From assembly GCF_041902385.1 (NCBI RefSeq), contig NZ_CP169244.1:2666001-2730000 (forward strand): a DNA stretch of 64,000 bases, written 5' to 3'. Under the pieces are notes generated by a model. That model was given only the letters and a program-made list of their open reading frames with translations. It made no database searches and was not told where the DNA came from. The stretch's first letter is position 1. Each line of letters starts with the position of its first letter. A program made the position numbers and the translations under genes. The stretch is from Arcticibacter sp041902385 (lineage in GTDB: Bacteria; Bacteroidota; Bacteroidia; Sphingobacteriales; Sphingobacteriaceae). Shown here piece by piece: positions 37,637 through 46,784 of this stretch.

Positions 37637-37689
37637 AGTTCTGTAATGTGGCACAAATATATAATTTCCGCCCTTACAGGACAAGAATG

Positions 37690-38790
37690 TTAGACATTAA
37701 ATCTGAAGTGCATGATATCTCCGTCTTCCACCACATATGTCTTGCCTTCCACACTGAGTTTTCCTGCTTCCTTGCATGCTGCTTCTGACCCGTATTTAAC
37801 GAAGTCGTCGTACTTAATTACTTCAGCACGGATAAATCCTTTCTCAAAGTCGGTGTGGATCACTCCGGCGGCCTGGGGGGCGGTAAAGCCCTGCGTAATG
37901 GTCCAGGCTCTGACTTCCTGAACTCCTGCTGTGAAATAGGTGGCCAGGTTGAGTAATTTGTACGCAGCGCGAATTAGTCGGCTTACGCCCGATTCTTCAA
38001 GGCCGAGGTCGTTCAAGAACATCTGGCGCTCTTCATAACTTTCGAGTTCCGCAATCTCTGATTCTATTTTCGCTGAGATGATCAGCACTTCTGCATTTTC
38101 TTCTTTTACCGCTTCCTTTACCTTTTCAACATAAGCATTTCCGGTGGTCACCGAACCTTCATCAACGTTACAAACGTACATGACCGGCTTGGCCGTGAGC
38201 AGGAACAGATCGGCAATGTATTCCTTATCCTCCTCGGAAACGGGCGCAGTCCTGACTGACTTGCCCGCTTCAAGATGTGTTTTTACTACGCTGCAGACTT
38301 CAAAGGCTTTCTTCGCTTCTTTGTCGCCGCCTGTTTTGGCCATCTTCTCTAGCTTCTGTATCTTCTTGGAGACCGTTTCCAGATCTTTCAGCTGCAGTTC
38401 GGTGTCGATAATCTCTTTGTCGCGTATTGGATCAACCGAGCCGTCTACGTGCACCACGTTGCCATCATCGAAGCAACGGAGCACATGGATGATGGCGTTT
38501 GTTGCTCGGATGTTGCCAAGGAACTGATTCCCCAGTCCTTCTCCTTTGCTTGCACCCTTTACCAGTCCGGCAATGTCAACTATTTCGATGGTATTTGGAA
38601 CGATGCGGTTGGGGTTTACCAGTTCAGCGAGCTTGGTCAGCCTTTCATCAGGCACCGTAATAACGCCCACATTAGGCTCAATGGTACAAAAAGGGAAGTT
38701 GGCTGCCTGAGCCTTTGCATTAGATAAACAATTAAAGAGGGTTGATTTTCCTACGTTGGGTAAACCAACGATTCCGCATTGTAAAGCCAT
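37690..38790 (-). CDS. ychF: Redox-regulated ATPase YchF (Obg/TRAFAC family)
   Basis: This universal ribosome-associated P-loop protein binds ATP in preference to GTP. The 366-residue protein begins with the P-loop GIVGLPNVGKSTLFN. The switch region IVDIAGLVKGASKGEGLGNQ follows. The changed G4 motif and the C-terminal TGS-like domain (ending EDGDIMHFRFNV) identify YchF rather than Obg. The length is normal. It stands alone on the minus strand. Confidence 0.96.
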   Translation of the reverse strand: MALQCGIVGLPNVGKSTLFNCLSNAKAQAANFPFCTIEPNVGVITVPDERLTKLAELVNPNRIVPNTIEIVDIAGLVKGASKGEGLGNQFLGNIRATNAIIHVLRCFDDGNVVHVDGSVDPIRDKEIIDTELQLKDLETVSKKIQKLEKMAKTGGDKEAKKAFEVCSVVKTHLEAGKSVRTAPVSEEDKEYIADLFLLTAKPVMYVCNVDEGSVTTGNAYVEKVKEAVKEENAEVLIISAKIESEIAELESYEERQMFLNDLGLEESGVSRLIRAAYKLLNLATYFTAGVQEVRAWTITQGFTAPQAAGVIHTDFEKGFIRAEVIKYDDFVKYGSEAACKEAGKLSVEGKTYVVEDGDIMHFRFNV

Positions 38791-38857
38791 TTATACTTAT
38801 TTCTTGTAATTTATTCGTGGATAAGACCGACGCGTTTGATGATTTAGTTCCAGTTCT

Positions 38858-39736
38858 TTAACCGAACCTGTAACCTATTAATTTGTAGGCCAGCTTGGCC
38901 AGTGTGTATTCGGAAATGATTGAGCCTTGCTGAGGGGCACACTCCACAATGTCAAAGCCTACGACGTTCCGTTCTCTGCAGACCGCTTTTAGCAGCTCGG
39001 TTGTTTCTGTCCAGAACAGACCATTGGGTTCTGCAGTTCCAACAGCAGGAATGACAGAGGGATCAAAGCCGTCGGCGTCTATGGTGATGTACACGTTGTT
39101 GCTCATGGGGAAGATCAGCTCCTCTATCCAGAGAGGATTTTTCCTGATCTGATGAGCGTAGAATGTGTGGATGTTGTCTGCGCTTTTGATCAGTTCTGCC
39201 TCTTCTTTGCATTGTGCCCGGATGCCTGCCTGACATATGGTAAGTCCCATCTCATGGATACGAGCCATTACGCAGGCGTGCGAGTATTTGTTGTCGTGGT
39301 AAGTAGACCGCAGATCGGAATGAGCATCGATCTGTAACACGGTCAGGTTGCTATATTTACGGGAAAAAGCTTTTACGATACCGTATGTTACCGTGTGTTC
39401 TGCTCCCAGGGAAATGACGAACTTGTTGTCTTTTAGAAGGCTTGATGTTTCGGCTTCAATGAGGTTTACCGCATCTTCATTTACCTTTCCGGTAAAGTCA
39501 ACCGCAGGAAGGGTGGCAATTCCTACTTTGTTTACAATCTCACGTTCCGTCTCTTCATCGTAGCACTCCACAAATTCAGAAGCTTTTATGATCGCTTCCG
39601 GTCCTTTCGCGGATCCGCTCAGGTACGAAGAGGTGTGTTCATAGGGGAGCTGCTGGATCACGACCTTGCTCTTTTCATATGAATACAAAGACGAATCCTG
39701 TAAGCCTAAAAAATTGGGTTGCGCTGTTGCCTTCAT
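38858..39736 (-). CDS. speB: Agmatinase-like ureohydrolase
   Basis: This manganese-dependent arginase-superfamily enzyme probably splits agmatine into putrescine and urea. From the ATG at 39736 (MKATAQPNFLG) the product has 292 residues, typical for SpeB. Metal-ligand motifs are SLGAEHTVTYG, LQIDAHSDLR and TIDADGFDPS. Agmatinase is favoured over formiminoglutamase by length and motif spacing, but the exact substrate is not proven. The frame stays open to 39799, beyond the likely start. Confidence 0.85.
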   Translation of the reverse strand: MKATAQPNFLGLQDSSLYSYEKSKVVIQQLPYEHTSSYLSGSAKGPEAIIKASEFVECYDEETEREIVNKVGIATLPAVDFTGKVNEDAVNLIEAETSSLLKDNKFVISLGAEHTVTYGIVKAFSRKYSNLTVLQIDAHSDLRSTYHDNKYSHACVMARIHEMGLTICQAGIRAQCKEEAELIKSADNIHTFYAHQIRKNPLWIEELIFPMSNNVYITIDADGFDPSVIPAVGTAEPNGLFWTETTELLKAVCRERNVVGFDIVECAPQQGSIISEYTLAKLAYKLIGYRFG

Positions 39737-39793
39737 AAAAATAAAAGGCAAAGATAAGAAATCTGGCGTTGTGGAAACCTTATATAAAAACAA

Positions 39794-39831
39794 AACCATC
39801 TCTGAGTTAACGGAGATGGTTAAAGACTTTT
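39794..39831 (-). terminator. Terminator after the DUF3276 gene
   Basis: On the minus strand the stem aaccatctc / gagatggtt is followed by ttttgttttt. It lies 15 bp downstream of the DUF3276 stop and upstream of the ureohydrolase. Confidence 0.8.
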
Positions 39832-39845
39832 AAAGGTGATAAGGG

Positions 39846-40175
39846 TTATATCTCAAAAGAGAAGTCATCCTCAGCACGTGCTGGCTCAGCATGGCTCTCA
39901 TTAAATTCGTATCTTTTTTCTACAACATCCTGATTTGCCTTGATGTACTCAACTGTTTCCTTCAGCCCTTCAGAAAATTTTTCAAAATCTTCCTTGTACA
40001 AGAAAATCTTGTGCTTCACGAAAACTCCGTCCTCTAAACGCTTCTTGCTCTCCGTAACCGTGATGTAATAGTCGTTAGACCGTGTTGCTTTTACATCAAA
40101 AAAATAGGTACGCTTACCGGCTCTTACTTTTTTTGAAAAAACCTCTTCTCTCTCTTTGTTTTCAAAATCTCCCAT
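39846..40175 (-). CDS. DUF3276 / PUR-alpha-like nucleic acid-binding protein
   Basis: This small protein of 109 residues belongs to the DUF3276 family, which carries a PUR-type domain and is conserved in Bacteroidota and spirochaetes. It reads VFSKKVRAGKRTYFFDVKAT and then YYITVTESKKR, with an acidic tail EDDFSFEI. Known members bind single-stranded DNA or RNA; the cellular role here is not defined. It is monocistronic with its own terminator. Confidence 0.9.
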   Translation of the reverse strand: MGDFENKEREEVFSKKVRAGKRTYFFDVKATRSNDYYITVTESKKRLEDGVFVKHKIFLYKEDFEKFSEGLKETVEYIKANQDVVEKRYEFNESHAEPARAEDDFSFEI

Positions 40176-40257
40176 GTTATAGTTAAAGTTTGGTTGCGGT
40201 AAATATAATGTAATAATTTTTAATCTTCAAAATACATTTTTTAAGCTGTTTGCAAAT

Positions 40258-42048
40258 TTAAGCCAGTGACTGCTGATCCTCGAGCAGCTGTTTCTCATAA
40301 AGTTCCATATAAACGCCTTTGGCTTCTATTAATTCCTGGTGATTCCCCTGCTCGATGATCTTTCCCTGGTCAAGAACCAGGATTTTATCAGCGTTTTTAA
40401 TAGTTGAAACTCGGTGAGCGATTATAATGGCGGTTTTGTCGGTCATGTTCTTGCCGAGTCTGCTGAGGATTTCTTCCTCGGTCCTGGTATCTACAGCAGA
40501 AAGGCAATCGTCTAATATCAGGAGCTGAGGCTTCTTGATGAGTGCCCTGGCGATGGAAAGGCGCTGTTTCTGCCCGCCCGAAAGTGTAATGCCGCGTTCT
40601 CCGATCATTGTTTCAAATCCTTTCTCGAAGCCGGTGATGTTGTCGTAAACTGCAGCATCTTTTGCAGCCTGTTCTACCTCCGCCATGTCGGTTGTAGAGC
40701 GGCCGAAGGCGATGTTATTGGCGATGGTATCAGAAAACAGAAAGACTTCCTGAGGAACAAAGCCTGCCTGGGTCCGGTAGTCTCTTAAATTGAGGGAGCG
40801 AATAGGGTGTCCGTCTACTATAATTTCTCCGCTGCTGGCATCATACATGCGGAGCAGAAGGTTGGCAATGGTAGACTTTCCGGATCCGGTTCTGCCAATG
40901 ATGGCCAGGAACTGTCCCGGACGTACTTCAAATGATACGTCGTCTAATGCTTTTATTCCTGTGTCGGGGTAGGTAAAACCGACATTCTTAAATTGAATGT
41001 GTCCTTTCAGGTCTAACTTAGTCCCGCTCTCTGCGGGTATGTCGGGATGGGTTCCCAGGAATTCGTTTATGCGCTTCTGAGAAGCGGCAGCGCGCTGTAT
41101 CAGGGAGGTGACCCAGCCCAGTGACATGACCGGAAACATCAACTGATTAAGGTAGACGATGAACTCTGCAATATTACCAGAAGTGATGGTGCCGTTCATC
41201 ACTTCTGTACCTCCTATATAGATGGTGATCAGGGTGCTCAGTCCTACCAGCAGAAGCATGGAAGGGTAAAAGAGCGCCTGAACCTGTATCAGATCTAAAG
41301 ATGTTTTTTTATACGCCTCACTTTCTGTTGCAAACTTGGCGCGAATGCCGGCTTCCCTTCCGTAGGCTTTCACTACGCGTATGCCCGAAAAGGTTTCCTG
41401 CACAAAGCCCGACAGGGTGGAAAGCTGCTCCTGGATCCGTTCACTTCTCTCGTTAATGACGTTGTGTACCTTATAGATGGCGTACGCCAGGATAGGGAGT
41501 GGCAGCAAGCTGTAGACGGCAAGTTTGAGGTTGACGTTCACCATCGCTAAAATAACCAGGATAAAGAGCACGGCCGTGTTGATAGCGTACATGATTGCCG
41601 GTCCTACATACATTCTCACTCTGCTCACATCCTCTGTTGCGCGGTTCATCAGGTCGCCCGTGTTGTTGCGTCGGTAAAAGCCCATCGTTAGCCTCTGGTA
41701 GTGCTGATAGATTTCGTTTTTCAGATCATATTCTATATGGCGCGACATCAGGATGATGGTTTGCCTCATGAAGAATAAAAAGATCCCGCGCAGTAAGGCG
41801 AGCAACAATACGGTGGCTCCAAACAGGAGGACACTTGAGCTGAATATACTGTAAACAAGGCCTTGTCTGTCGAAACCCTGATATAGGCGGTAGATACTTA
41901 TATTTTCATTCACAAGATCAAAAGCCACCCGGATCACCTGGGCAGGCAGGACCCCGAAGATATTTGATATAATAACGAAGAGGACGCCAGGAATAAGACG
42001 CCAGCGATATTTATAAAAGAATTTATTGAGGTAGGCAAGCTCTTTCAT
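40258..42048 (-). CDS. ABC exporter, fused permease and ATPase (MsbA/MdlB type)
   Basis: This half-size exporter of 596 residues (from the ATG at 42048, MKELAYLNKFF) has six membrane helices (about 15-300) and a C-terminal ATPase. The Walker A motif is GRTGSGKSTIA, the signature is LSGGQKQR, and the Walker B reads LLILDDCLSAVD. The residue after the Walker B Asp is Asp rather than the usual catalytic Glu, which occurs in one half of some heterodimeric exporters, but no second ABC gene is adjacent. The substrate is unknown; lipids or drugs are usual for this class. Confidence 0.92.
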   Translation of the reverse strand: MKELAYLNKFFYKYRWRLIPGVLFVIISNIFGVLPAQVIRVAFDLVNENISIYRLYQGFDRQGLVYSIFSSSVLLFGATVLLLALLRGIFLFFMRQTIILMSRHIEYDLKNEIYQHYQRLTMGFYRRNNTGDLMNRATEDVSRVRMYVGPAIMYAINTAVLFILVILAMVNVNLKLAVYSLLPLPILAYAIYKVHNVINERSERIQEQLSTLSGFVQETFSGIRVVKAYGREAGIRAKFATESEAYKKTSLDLIQVQALFYPSMLLLVGLSTLITIYIGGTEVMNGTITSGNIAEFIVYLNQLMFPVMSLGWVTSLIQRAAASQKRINEFLGTHPDIPAESGTKLDLKGHIQFKNVGFTYPDTGIKALDDVSFEVRPGQFLAIIGRTGSGKSTIANLLLRMYDASSGEIIVDGHPIRSLNLRDYRTQAGFVPQEVFLFSDTIANNIAFGRSTTDMAEVEQAAKDAAVYDNITGFEKGFETMIGERGITLSGGQKQRLSIARALIKKPQLLILDDCLSAVDTRTEEEILSRLGKNMTDKTAIIIAHRVSTIKNADKILVLDQGKIIEQGNHQELIEAKGVYMELYEKQLLEDQQSLA

Positions 42049-42289
42049 TTGAAGGCACAAAAGTAGGGAATTTTAAAATGACCCTCATGCTCTGACCTGT
42101 TGCCCGCCACAAAATGACGCTGATATGGAATGACAGGGGAGCTGGGTCTTCCCGGTCGTGGTACGGCGGCGCGTGCAATAAGGAGCTCAGTGATCAAGCA
42201 GCAAGGGTTTAGCGGTGCTGGTGGGAAGCTGTGTTGCTGACTGCGAGAATAAATAAAAGGCACTCAACATCGATTTGCTAAAAAAATAG

Positions 42290-42297
42290 TATTTTTG
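42290..42297 (+). promoter_or_regulatory. -7 promoter element upstream of the dehydrogenase
   Basis: TATTTTTG matches TAnnTTTG exactly and lies 22 bp before the start codon. The longer string TATTTTTGACC recurs upstream of glmM. Confidence 0.5.
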
Positions 42298-42319
42298 ACC
42301 CAAATTCCCTCGGTTCGAT

Positions 42320-43408
42320 ATGTCTTTAAAGTCTTTTGAAGCAAGTTCTGTCTTTAATCAGCTTAGTAATTGTTCACACCAAAATGTTGTATTCTGCAGT
42401 GATGAGGATACAGGTTTGCAGGCGATCATTGCTATTCATGATACAACTTTAGGTCCTGCTCTGGGCGGAACCAGAATGTGGAGCTATAAGACCGAGGCAG
42501 ACGCATTGCAGGACGTCCTGCGTTTATCGCGTACAATGACCTACAAGGCTGCCATCAGCGGCCTGAACCTCGGGGGAGGCAGTGCGGTGATCATTGGCGA
42601 CAGCCGCACCGACAAGACAGAAGCGCTGATGCGCCGTTTTGGGAAGTTTATAAAAAATCTGAACGGATCCTTTATTACTGCGGAAGATCTTGGTACAAAC
42701 CCCAGAGACATGGAGTATATCCGAATGGAGACTCAATATGTGACGGGTGTGCCTGAATCGATGGGAGGAGCAGGAGACCCCTCTCCTGTAGCTGCTAAAG
42801 GCGTGGTGATGGGTATTAAGGCTTGTGTTCGCGAAATGTTCGGCAATGACAGTCTGGCCGGACGTTCGATTGCCGTACAGGGAATAGGGCAGGTAGGAGA
42901 GAACCTCGTCTACTTGCTGCGCGAGGAGAACGCGAAGGTCTATGTGAGTGACATTAACGAGGAAAGACTGATCCAGGTGGCGCGGAAATACGGAGCCGAA
43001 GCGATTTCCAATAATAATATTTTTGATCTGGAGTTCGACGTATACGCCCCATGTGCACTGGGCGGCACGATCAACTCGGCAACCATCCCCAGGATGAAAT
43101 GCTCGATCATTGCCGGCTCTGCTAACAATCAGCTTGCAGACGAGGAGCTTCACGGACAGATGCTTCTTGACAAGGGCATACTCTATGCACCTGACTACCT
43201 CATTAACGCCGGAGGGATGATCAACTGCTATTCGGAGCTGACGGGTTATAGCAGAAAGAGAACAGCTCAGCTCGCCGAAAATATTTACTCTGCCACCCGC
43301 AAAGTTTTAAAGAAATCAAAAGAAGAGAATATCCCAGCCATGAAGGCTGCGAACATAATTGCTGAAAAGCGGATTGAGGATATCCGTAAAATTAAAGCGT
43401 CATACTAA
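42320..43408 (+). CDS. Leucine/Glu/Phe/Val dehydrogenase family protein with altered catalytic lysine
   Basis: This 362-residue protein aligns along its whole length with leucine dehydrogenase, which deaminates branched-chain amino acids with NAD. The substrate lysine is present (MTYKAAISG, Lys76). The catalytic lysine of the glycine motif (GGGK in the family) is Ser88 here (LNLGGGSAVIIGD). The Rossmann motif VQGIGQVGENL and the AGSANNQL region are intact. In Bacteroidota the gene is usually annotated as Glu/Leu/Phe/Val dehydrogenase. Amino-acid dehydrogenase activity is doubtful with this change. nusB follows on the same strand after 30 bp. Confidence 0.88.
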   Translation: MSLKSFEASSVFNQLSNCSHQNVVFCSDEDTGLQAIIAIHDTTLGPALGGTRMWSYKTEADALQDVLRLSRTMTYKAAISGLNLGGGSAVIIGDSRTDKTEALMRRFGKFIKNLNGSFITAEDLGTNPRDMEYIRMETQYVTGVPESMGGAGDPSPVAAKGVVMGIKACVREMFGNDSLAGRSIAVQGIGQVGENLVYLLREENAKVYVSDINEERLIQVARKYGAEAISNNNIFDLEFDVYAPCALGGTINSATIPRMKCSIIAGSANNQLADEELHGQMLLDKGILYAPDYLINAGGMINCYSELTGYSRKRTAQLAENIYSATRKVLKKSKEENIPAMKAANIIAEKRIEDIRKIKASY

Positions 43409-43438
43409 TTTTAATTTAAAAAAAGTCGTTCTTATAAC

Positions 43439-44386
43439 ATGTTAAACAGAAGGCATCTGAGGGTAAAAGTGTTGCAGGCATTATATGCTTATCATCAGTC
43501 AGAGGAGAAAACAATAAAGGAGTTCCAGAAGGGATTGCTGGAAAGTGTAGATGAAGTTTACGAGATGTACATCTGGTTGCTTGCTTTACTGACAGATGTC
43601 TCCGACTATGTGTTGACGGATGCGGATGAGCGGGCAAATAAGTATTTGCCAAGCGAAAGTGATTTAAATGCAAATACCAAGCTTGCAGGAAACAAATTTA
43701 TTGCCTTGCTCAGGGAAAATGCAGACTACCAGGGCAATGTAAAGAAGTACAAGGTGTCATGGAGCTTCGACCCGGAAGTGGCCAAGAATATTTTTAACAT
43801 CCTGAAGACGGCCCCGGAGTATGAGGCCTATCTGAATAACCCCGAAACCGACCTTCGGGCTGAAAAAGAAATCATTAAGTATATTTATAAGAAAATCATC
43901 AGAGTAACTCCCTCTATTGAGCAGGTGTTTGAGGAGAAATTCATCAACTGGCCGGTAGATAAGGAGGTAATGGAGGCAATGCTTGCGAAGACCTTCAGTA
44001 ACTTCCAGAGTGAAAACCCATCAGCGAATAAGCTTGCGCAGATCAGCCCGGCTTGGTCTGAGGACCGGGAGTATATACTCGATTTATTTGGTCGTACCAT
44101 TGCTTTTGACGAGGAGTATCAACAGTATATCTCTGAGAAGACTCAGAACTGGGATGCCGAGCGCATTGCGATAATCGACGTATTGCTGATGAAAATGGCT
44201 ATCGCCGAACTTGTTCATTTTCCATCTATCCCTGTTAAAGTAACGATGAACGAGTATATTGAAATCGCTAAAGAATTCAGTACGCCCAAAAGCAACTTCT
44301 TTATTAATGGTATACTCGACAAGATCCTTGCGGACTTGAAGGCTGCCGGGAAAATAAGGAAAGCAGGAAGAGGTTTAATTGAATAG
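43439..44386 (+). CDS. nusB: Transcription antitermination factor NusB, long form
   Basis: NusB works with NusE and other factors in antitermination of rRNA operons. At 315 residues it is about twice the length of the E. coli protein, as is usual in Bacteroidota. The start reads MLNRRHLRVKVLQALYAYHQ. The conserved NusB helical domain lies at about 200-310, with RIAIIDVLLMKMAIAELVHF and TMNEYIEIAKEFSTPKS. The central part is lineage-specific. It leads a cluster with a DUF1573 lipoprotein, yajC, ybbR and coaE. Confidence 0.94.
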   Translation: MLNRRHLRVKVLQALYAYHQSEEKTIKEFQKGLLESVDEVYEMYIWLLALLTDVSDYVLTDADERANKYLPSESDLNANTKLAGNKFIALLRENADYQGNVKKYKVSWSFDPEVAKNIFNILKTAPEYEAYLNNPETDLRAEKEIIKYIYKKIIRVTPSIEQVFEEKFINWPVDKEVMEAMLAKTFSNFQSENPSANKLAQISPAWSEDREYILDLFGRTIAFDEEYQQYISEKTQNWDAERIAIIDVLLMKMAIAELVHFPSIPVKVTMNEYIEIAKEFSTPKSNFFINGILDKILADLKAAGKIRKAGRGLIE

Positions 44387-44390
44387 TTAT

Positions 44391-44834
44391 ATGAGAACGT
44401 TTTTTATTACTATACTGGCGGGTGCGGCCCTCAGTATGACAGCATGTAAGAATCAGGGTTCATCAAATGCAGGATCTGACAGTACTCAGACCTCTGCACA
44501 GGCTGATGCGTCGAGAGCGGCAGTCATGTCTTTTGAAACAACCAGCTACGATTTTGGTAAGATAAAGGAAGGCGAGAAGGTATCTTATAGTTTCAAGTTT
44601 AAGAATACGGGGAAGAGTCCACTCATTGTATCGGACGCTACGGCAAGCTGCGGATGTACAGTTCCGGAAAAGCCCGATCATCCTGTAGCCCCCGGGGAGG
44701 ATGGTGAGATCAAAGTTGTATTTAACAGCACCGGAAAGCAGGGACTGCAGAATAAGGCTGTGACGATCACTTCCAATGCACAACCGGCAACTGTGCAGCT
44801 TTATTTGACAGGTGAGGTACTTACCAAAGAATAA
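44391..44834 (+). CDS. DUF1573 domain lipoprotein
   Basis: This predicted lipoprotein of 147 residues begins MRTFFITILAGAALSMTAC, with Cys19 as the lipidation site. A low-complexity Ser/Ala linker precedes a DUF1573 immunoglobulin-like domain (ETTSYDFGKIKEGEKVSYSF, then the conserved ASCGCTVP). This family is common in Bacteroidota and its function is unknown. I chose the ATG at 44391, 4 bp after the nusB stop; an upstream TTG would only add four residues. Confidence 0.88.
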   Translation: MRTFFITILAGAALSMTACKNQGSSNAGSDSTQTSAQADASRAAVMSFETTSYDFGKIKEGEKVSYSFKFKNTGKSPLIVSDATASCGCTVPEKPDHPVAPGEDGEIKVVFNSTGKQGLQNKAVTITSNAQPATVQLYLTGEVLTKE

Positions 44835-44858
44835 TAAGTTAAATCTAATAATTAATAT

Positions 44859-45140
44859 ATGAATCCAGGATTGCAACAAATGATCATGTTCGGTCTGATC
44901 ATAGTAGTTTTTTACTTCTTTATGATCCGGCCGCAAATGAAAAAGGCAAAAGACCACAAGAAATATATCGATGAACTGAAAAGAGGTGATAAGGTGGTTA
45001 CCACTGCAGGCATCCATGGAAAGATCGTTGATATTACTGACACGACTTTTCTAATTGAAGTTGAAAGTGGCGCGAAGATCCGCTTTGATAAGTCTGCCGT
45101 ATCACTCGATGCTTCCAAAGCGCTGAACACGGCTAAATAA
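44859..45140 (+). CDS. yajC: Preprotein translocase subunit YajC
   Basis: YajC joins SecD and SecF in the accessory translocase complex of the inner membrane; secDF is at 58316-61291 in this window. The 93-residue protein has one membrane helix (about residues 7-23, MFGLIIVVFYFFMIRP) followed by the conserved RPQMKKAKDHKKYIDEL and a small beta domain (GDKVVTTAGIHGKI). The length is typical. Confidence 0.95.
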   Translation: MNPGLQQMIMFGLIIVVFYFFMIRPQMKKAKDHKKYIDELKRGDKVVTTAGIHGKIVDITDTTFLIEVESGAKIRFDKSAVSLDASKALNTAK

Positions 45141-45156
45141 GCTTCGTCTGAATACG

Positions 45157-45209
45157 AGTATCAGAGCTGTGCATTTTTTAATTATGCGCCGGTTCTGATA
45201 CTTTTGTTT
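45157..45209 (+). terminator. Possible terminator after yajC
   Basis: Arms agtatcag (45157-45164) and ctgatact (45195-45202) enclose an inner gtgcat / atgcgc stem, and ttttgtttt follows. It would partly separate yajC from ybbR. Confidence 0.5.
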
Positions 45210-45238
45210 TACTACCTTCCTGTAAAAATTGGGATGCA

Positions 45239-46183
45239 ATGGCTTTTATTACACTTAACCGGATTGAAAGACGCAGGACCACTGTATTTCTGACCTGTTT
45301 AGTTGTTGCTATTTTAACATGGCTGGCCATCGCCTTATCAGGACGTTACAAATACAAGGTAGAGACAAGGATCAATTATATAGAGCCGCCCGAAAGCAAG
45401 GCGTATCATCCTTTGCAGGACGACAGCGTGTCGCTTGAGGTGGAGGGCACTGGCTGGCAGCTGCTTTTTGCGCGACTCCGTTTAAATCCGAGAGCAGTTG
45501 ATGTTAGCCTTAAAAACCTTAGTATCAGGAATTACATTGTTGTCTCCAACCAGCTGAACGAGCTTAACAGACAGTTTGAGTCAAGTCAGCGCGTCATCTC
45601 GGTATCGCCTGATACCCTGTTTTTCGACTTCTCTAGACGGGTGCTCAGGAAAGTGCCTGTTAAATTGACAACGGATCTTACATTTGACAATACTTACGGA
45701 ATCTCGGGGCCTGTGAAGCTGACACCTGCACGGGTGGTTGTAAATGGCGCAGCGGAAGATGTGAGAAAGACCGCGTTCTGGCCCACTACGGTGCTCCATA
45801 GGAAGAAAGTTCGTTCTTCTATCGTTGCTCGCGTATCTCTGGCTCCCCCGGTTGGAAATAATGTAGATATCTACCCACTGACTGTTAAGGCGGAAATCCC
45901 GGTTGATAAATTTACCGAGAAAGTGATTGAGGTGCCGGTAAAAGTTGTTAATGCAAAAGGGCGCAGTGTGAAGCTCCTGCCGGAAAAAGTAAAGGTAACG
46001 GTTTTAGTAGCACTAAGTAATTATGCAGCCGTAGAGAGGGAGTCGTTCAGCGCCGTAGTTGACCTGGATGACTGGCAGGTAAGGGGAGCGTCGCAGCTCC
46101 CGGTGAAATTTAAGAAGTTTCCTCCTTACTGTAAGGAGGTGAAGACGGAGCCCCAAATAGTTGATTTTTTTGTCACGAGGTAG
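45239..46183 (+). CDS. YbbR-like (CdaR family) membrane-anchored protein
   Basis: This 314-residue protein has one N-terminal membrane anchor (about residues 16-37, FLTCLVVAILTWLAIALSG) and a long extracytoplasmic part made of YbbR-type beta repeats (LSLEV..., IEVPVKVVNAKG, VKVTVLVAL). In Firmicutes the homologue CdaR controls the c-di-AMP cyclase CdaA; no such gene is visible here. Its place before coaE is common in Bacteroidota. Confidence 0.82.
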   Translation: MAFITLNRIERRRTTVFLTCLVVAILTWLAIALSGRYKYKVETRINYIEPPESKAYHPLQDDSVSLEVEGTGWQLLFARLRLNPRAVDVSLKNLSIRNYIVVSNQLNELNRQFESSQRVISVSPDTLFFDFSRRVLRKVPVKLTTDLTFDNTYGISGPVKLTPARVVVNGAAEDVRKTAFWPTTVLHRKKVRSSIVARVSLAPPVGNNVDIYPLTVKAEIPVDKFTEKVIEVPVKVVNAKGRSVKLLPEKVKVTVLVALSNYAAVERESFSAVVDLDDWQVRGASQLPVKFKKFPPYCKEVKTEPQIVDFFVTR

Positions 46184-46184
46184 T

Positions 46185-46784
46185 ATGCTTAAGCTGGGAA
46201 TTACGGGAGGAATAGGGTCGGGAAAAACGACGGTCTGTCAGTTTTTCGAAATTCTTGGCGTGCCGGTTTATTATTCTGATCAGAGGGCAAAGGATCTGAT
46301 GCATTCTGACGAAGTGCTGATGGCCCAGATCAGGCAGGCCTTCGGTCGTGATATCTACAGCGAGGATGGAATATTGAATCGAAAGGCGTTGGCTGCGGTG
46401 GTATTTGCCGATCCCGGGAAATTAGCGGCATTGAACGGAATGGTCCACCCGGCTGTGTTCAGGGATTTTGATCGGTGGGCTGCTGCCCGGAAGGAAGTTC
46501 CATATGTTTTAAAAGAAGCGGCAATTTTATTTGAAAGTGGCTCGTACCGCGACTGCGACTATACTATTCTTGTCAAGGCGCCGAGAGAGCTGCGGATAAG
46601 GCGGGTAGTAGGGAGGGATGGGATAACCGAAGAAGAAGTAGTGAGACGTATGGATGCGCAGATGAGCGACGAGGATAAAGAGGCGCGGGCAGATTTTGTT
46701 GTGCTTAATGACGAAGCACAGTTGTTGATCCCCCAGGTGTTACTCCTGCACGAGCGGCTTCTCCAAGAAAGCAGAAAGCGATGA
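46185..46784 (+). CDS. coaE: Dephospho-CoA kinase
   Basis: This enzyme makes the last step of coenzyme A synthesis, phosphorylating dephospho-CoA with ATP. The 199-residue product starts at the ATG of 46185 (MLKLGITGGIGSGKTTVCQF), one base after the ybbR stop, with the P-loop at the very N-terminus. Later motifs include the YYSDQRAKDLM lid region and KEAAILFESG. The frame is open upstream to 46161 but that would overlap ybbR. It overlaps the next gene by 4 bases. Confidence 0.95.
   Translation: MLKLGITGGIGSGKTTVCQFFEILGVPVYYSDQRAKDLMHSDEVLMAQIRQAFGRDIYSEDGILNRKALAAVVFADPGKLAALNGMVHPAVFRDFDRWAAARKEVPYVLKEAAILFESGSYRDCDYTILVKAPRELRIRRVVGRDGITEEEVVRRMDAQMSDEDKEARADFVVLNDEAQLLIPQVLLLHERLLQESRKR

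Noticed and set aside
37313..37690. Integration of the dextran locus at the tRNA-Arg gene
   Set aside because: The tRNA lies next to the end of the locus, but I found no copy of its 3' end at the other side, no integrase and no att-like repeats.
37397..37788. Frames over the tRNA-Arg gene (APVVQWIE... on minus, WVHPKGFEPLSSEPESD on plus)
   Set aside because: These are typical false translations of a tRNA and its flanks.
42061..42263. 72-codon minus frame upstream of the ABC exporter
   Set aside because: It has no similarity and lies upstream of the exporter start with unbiased composition.
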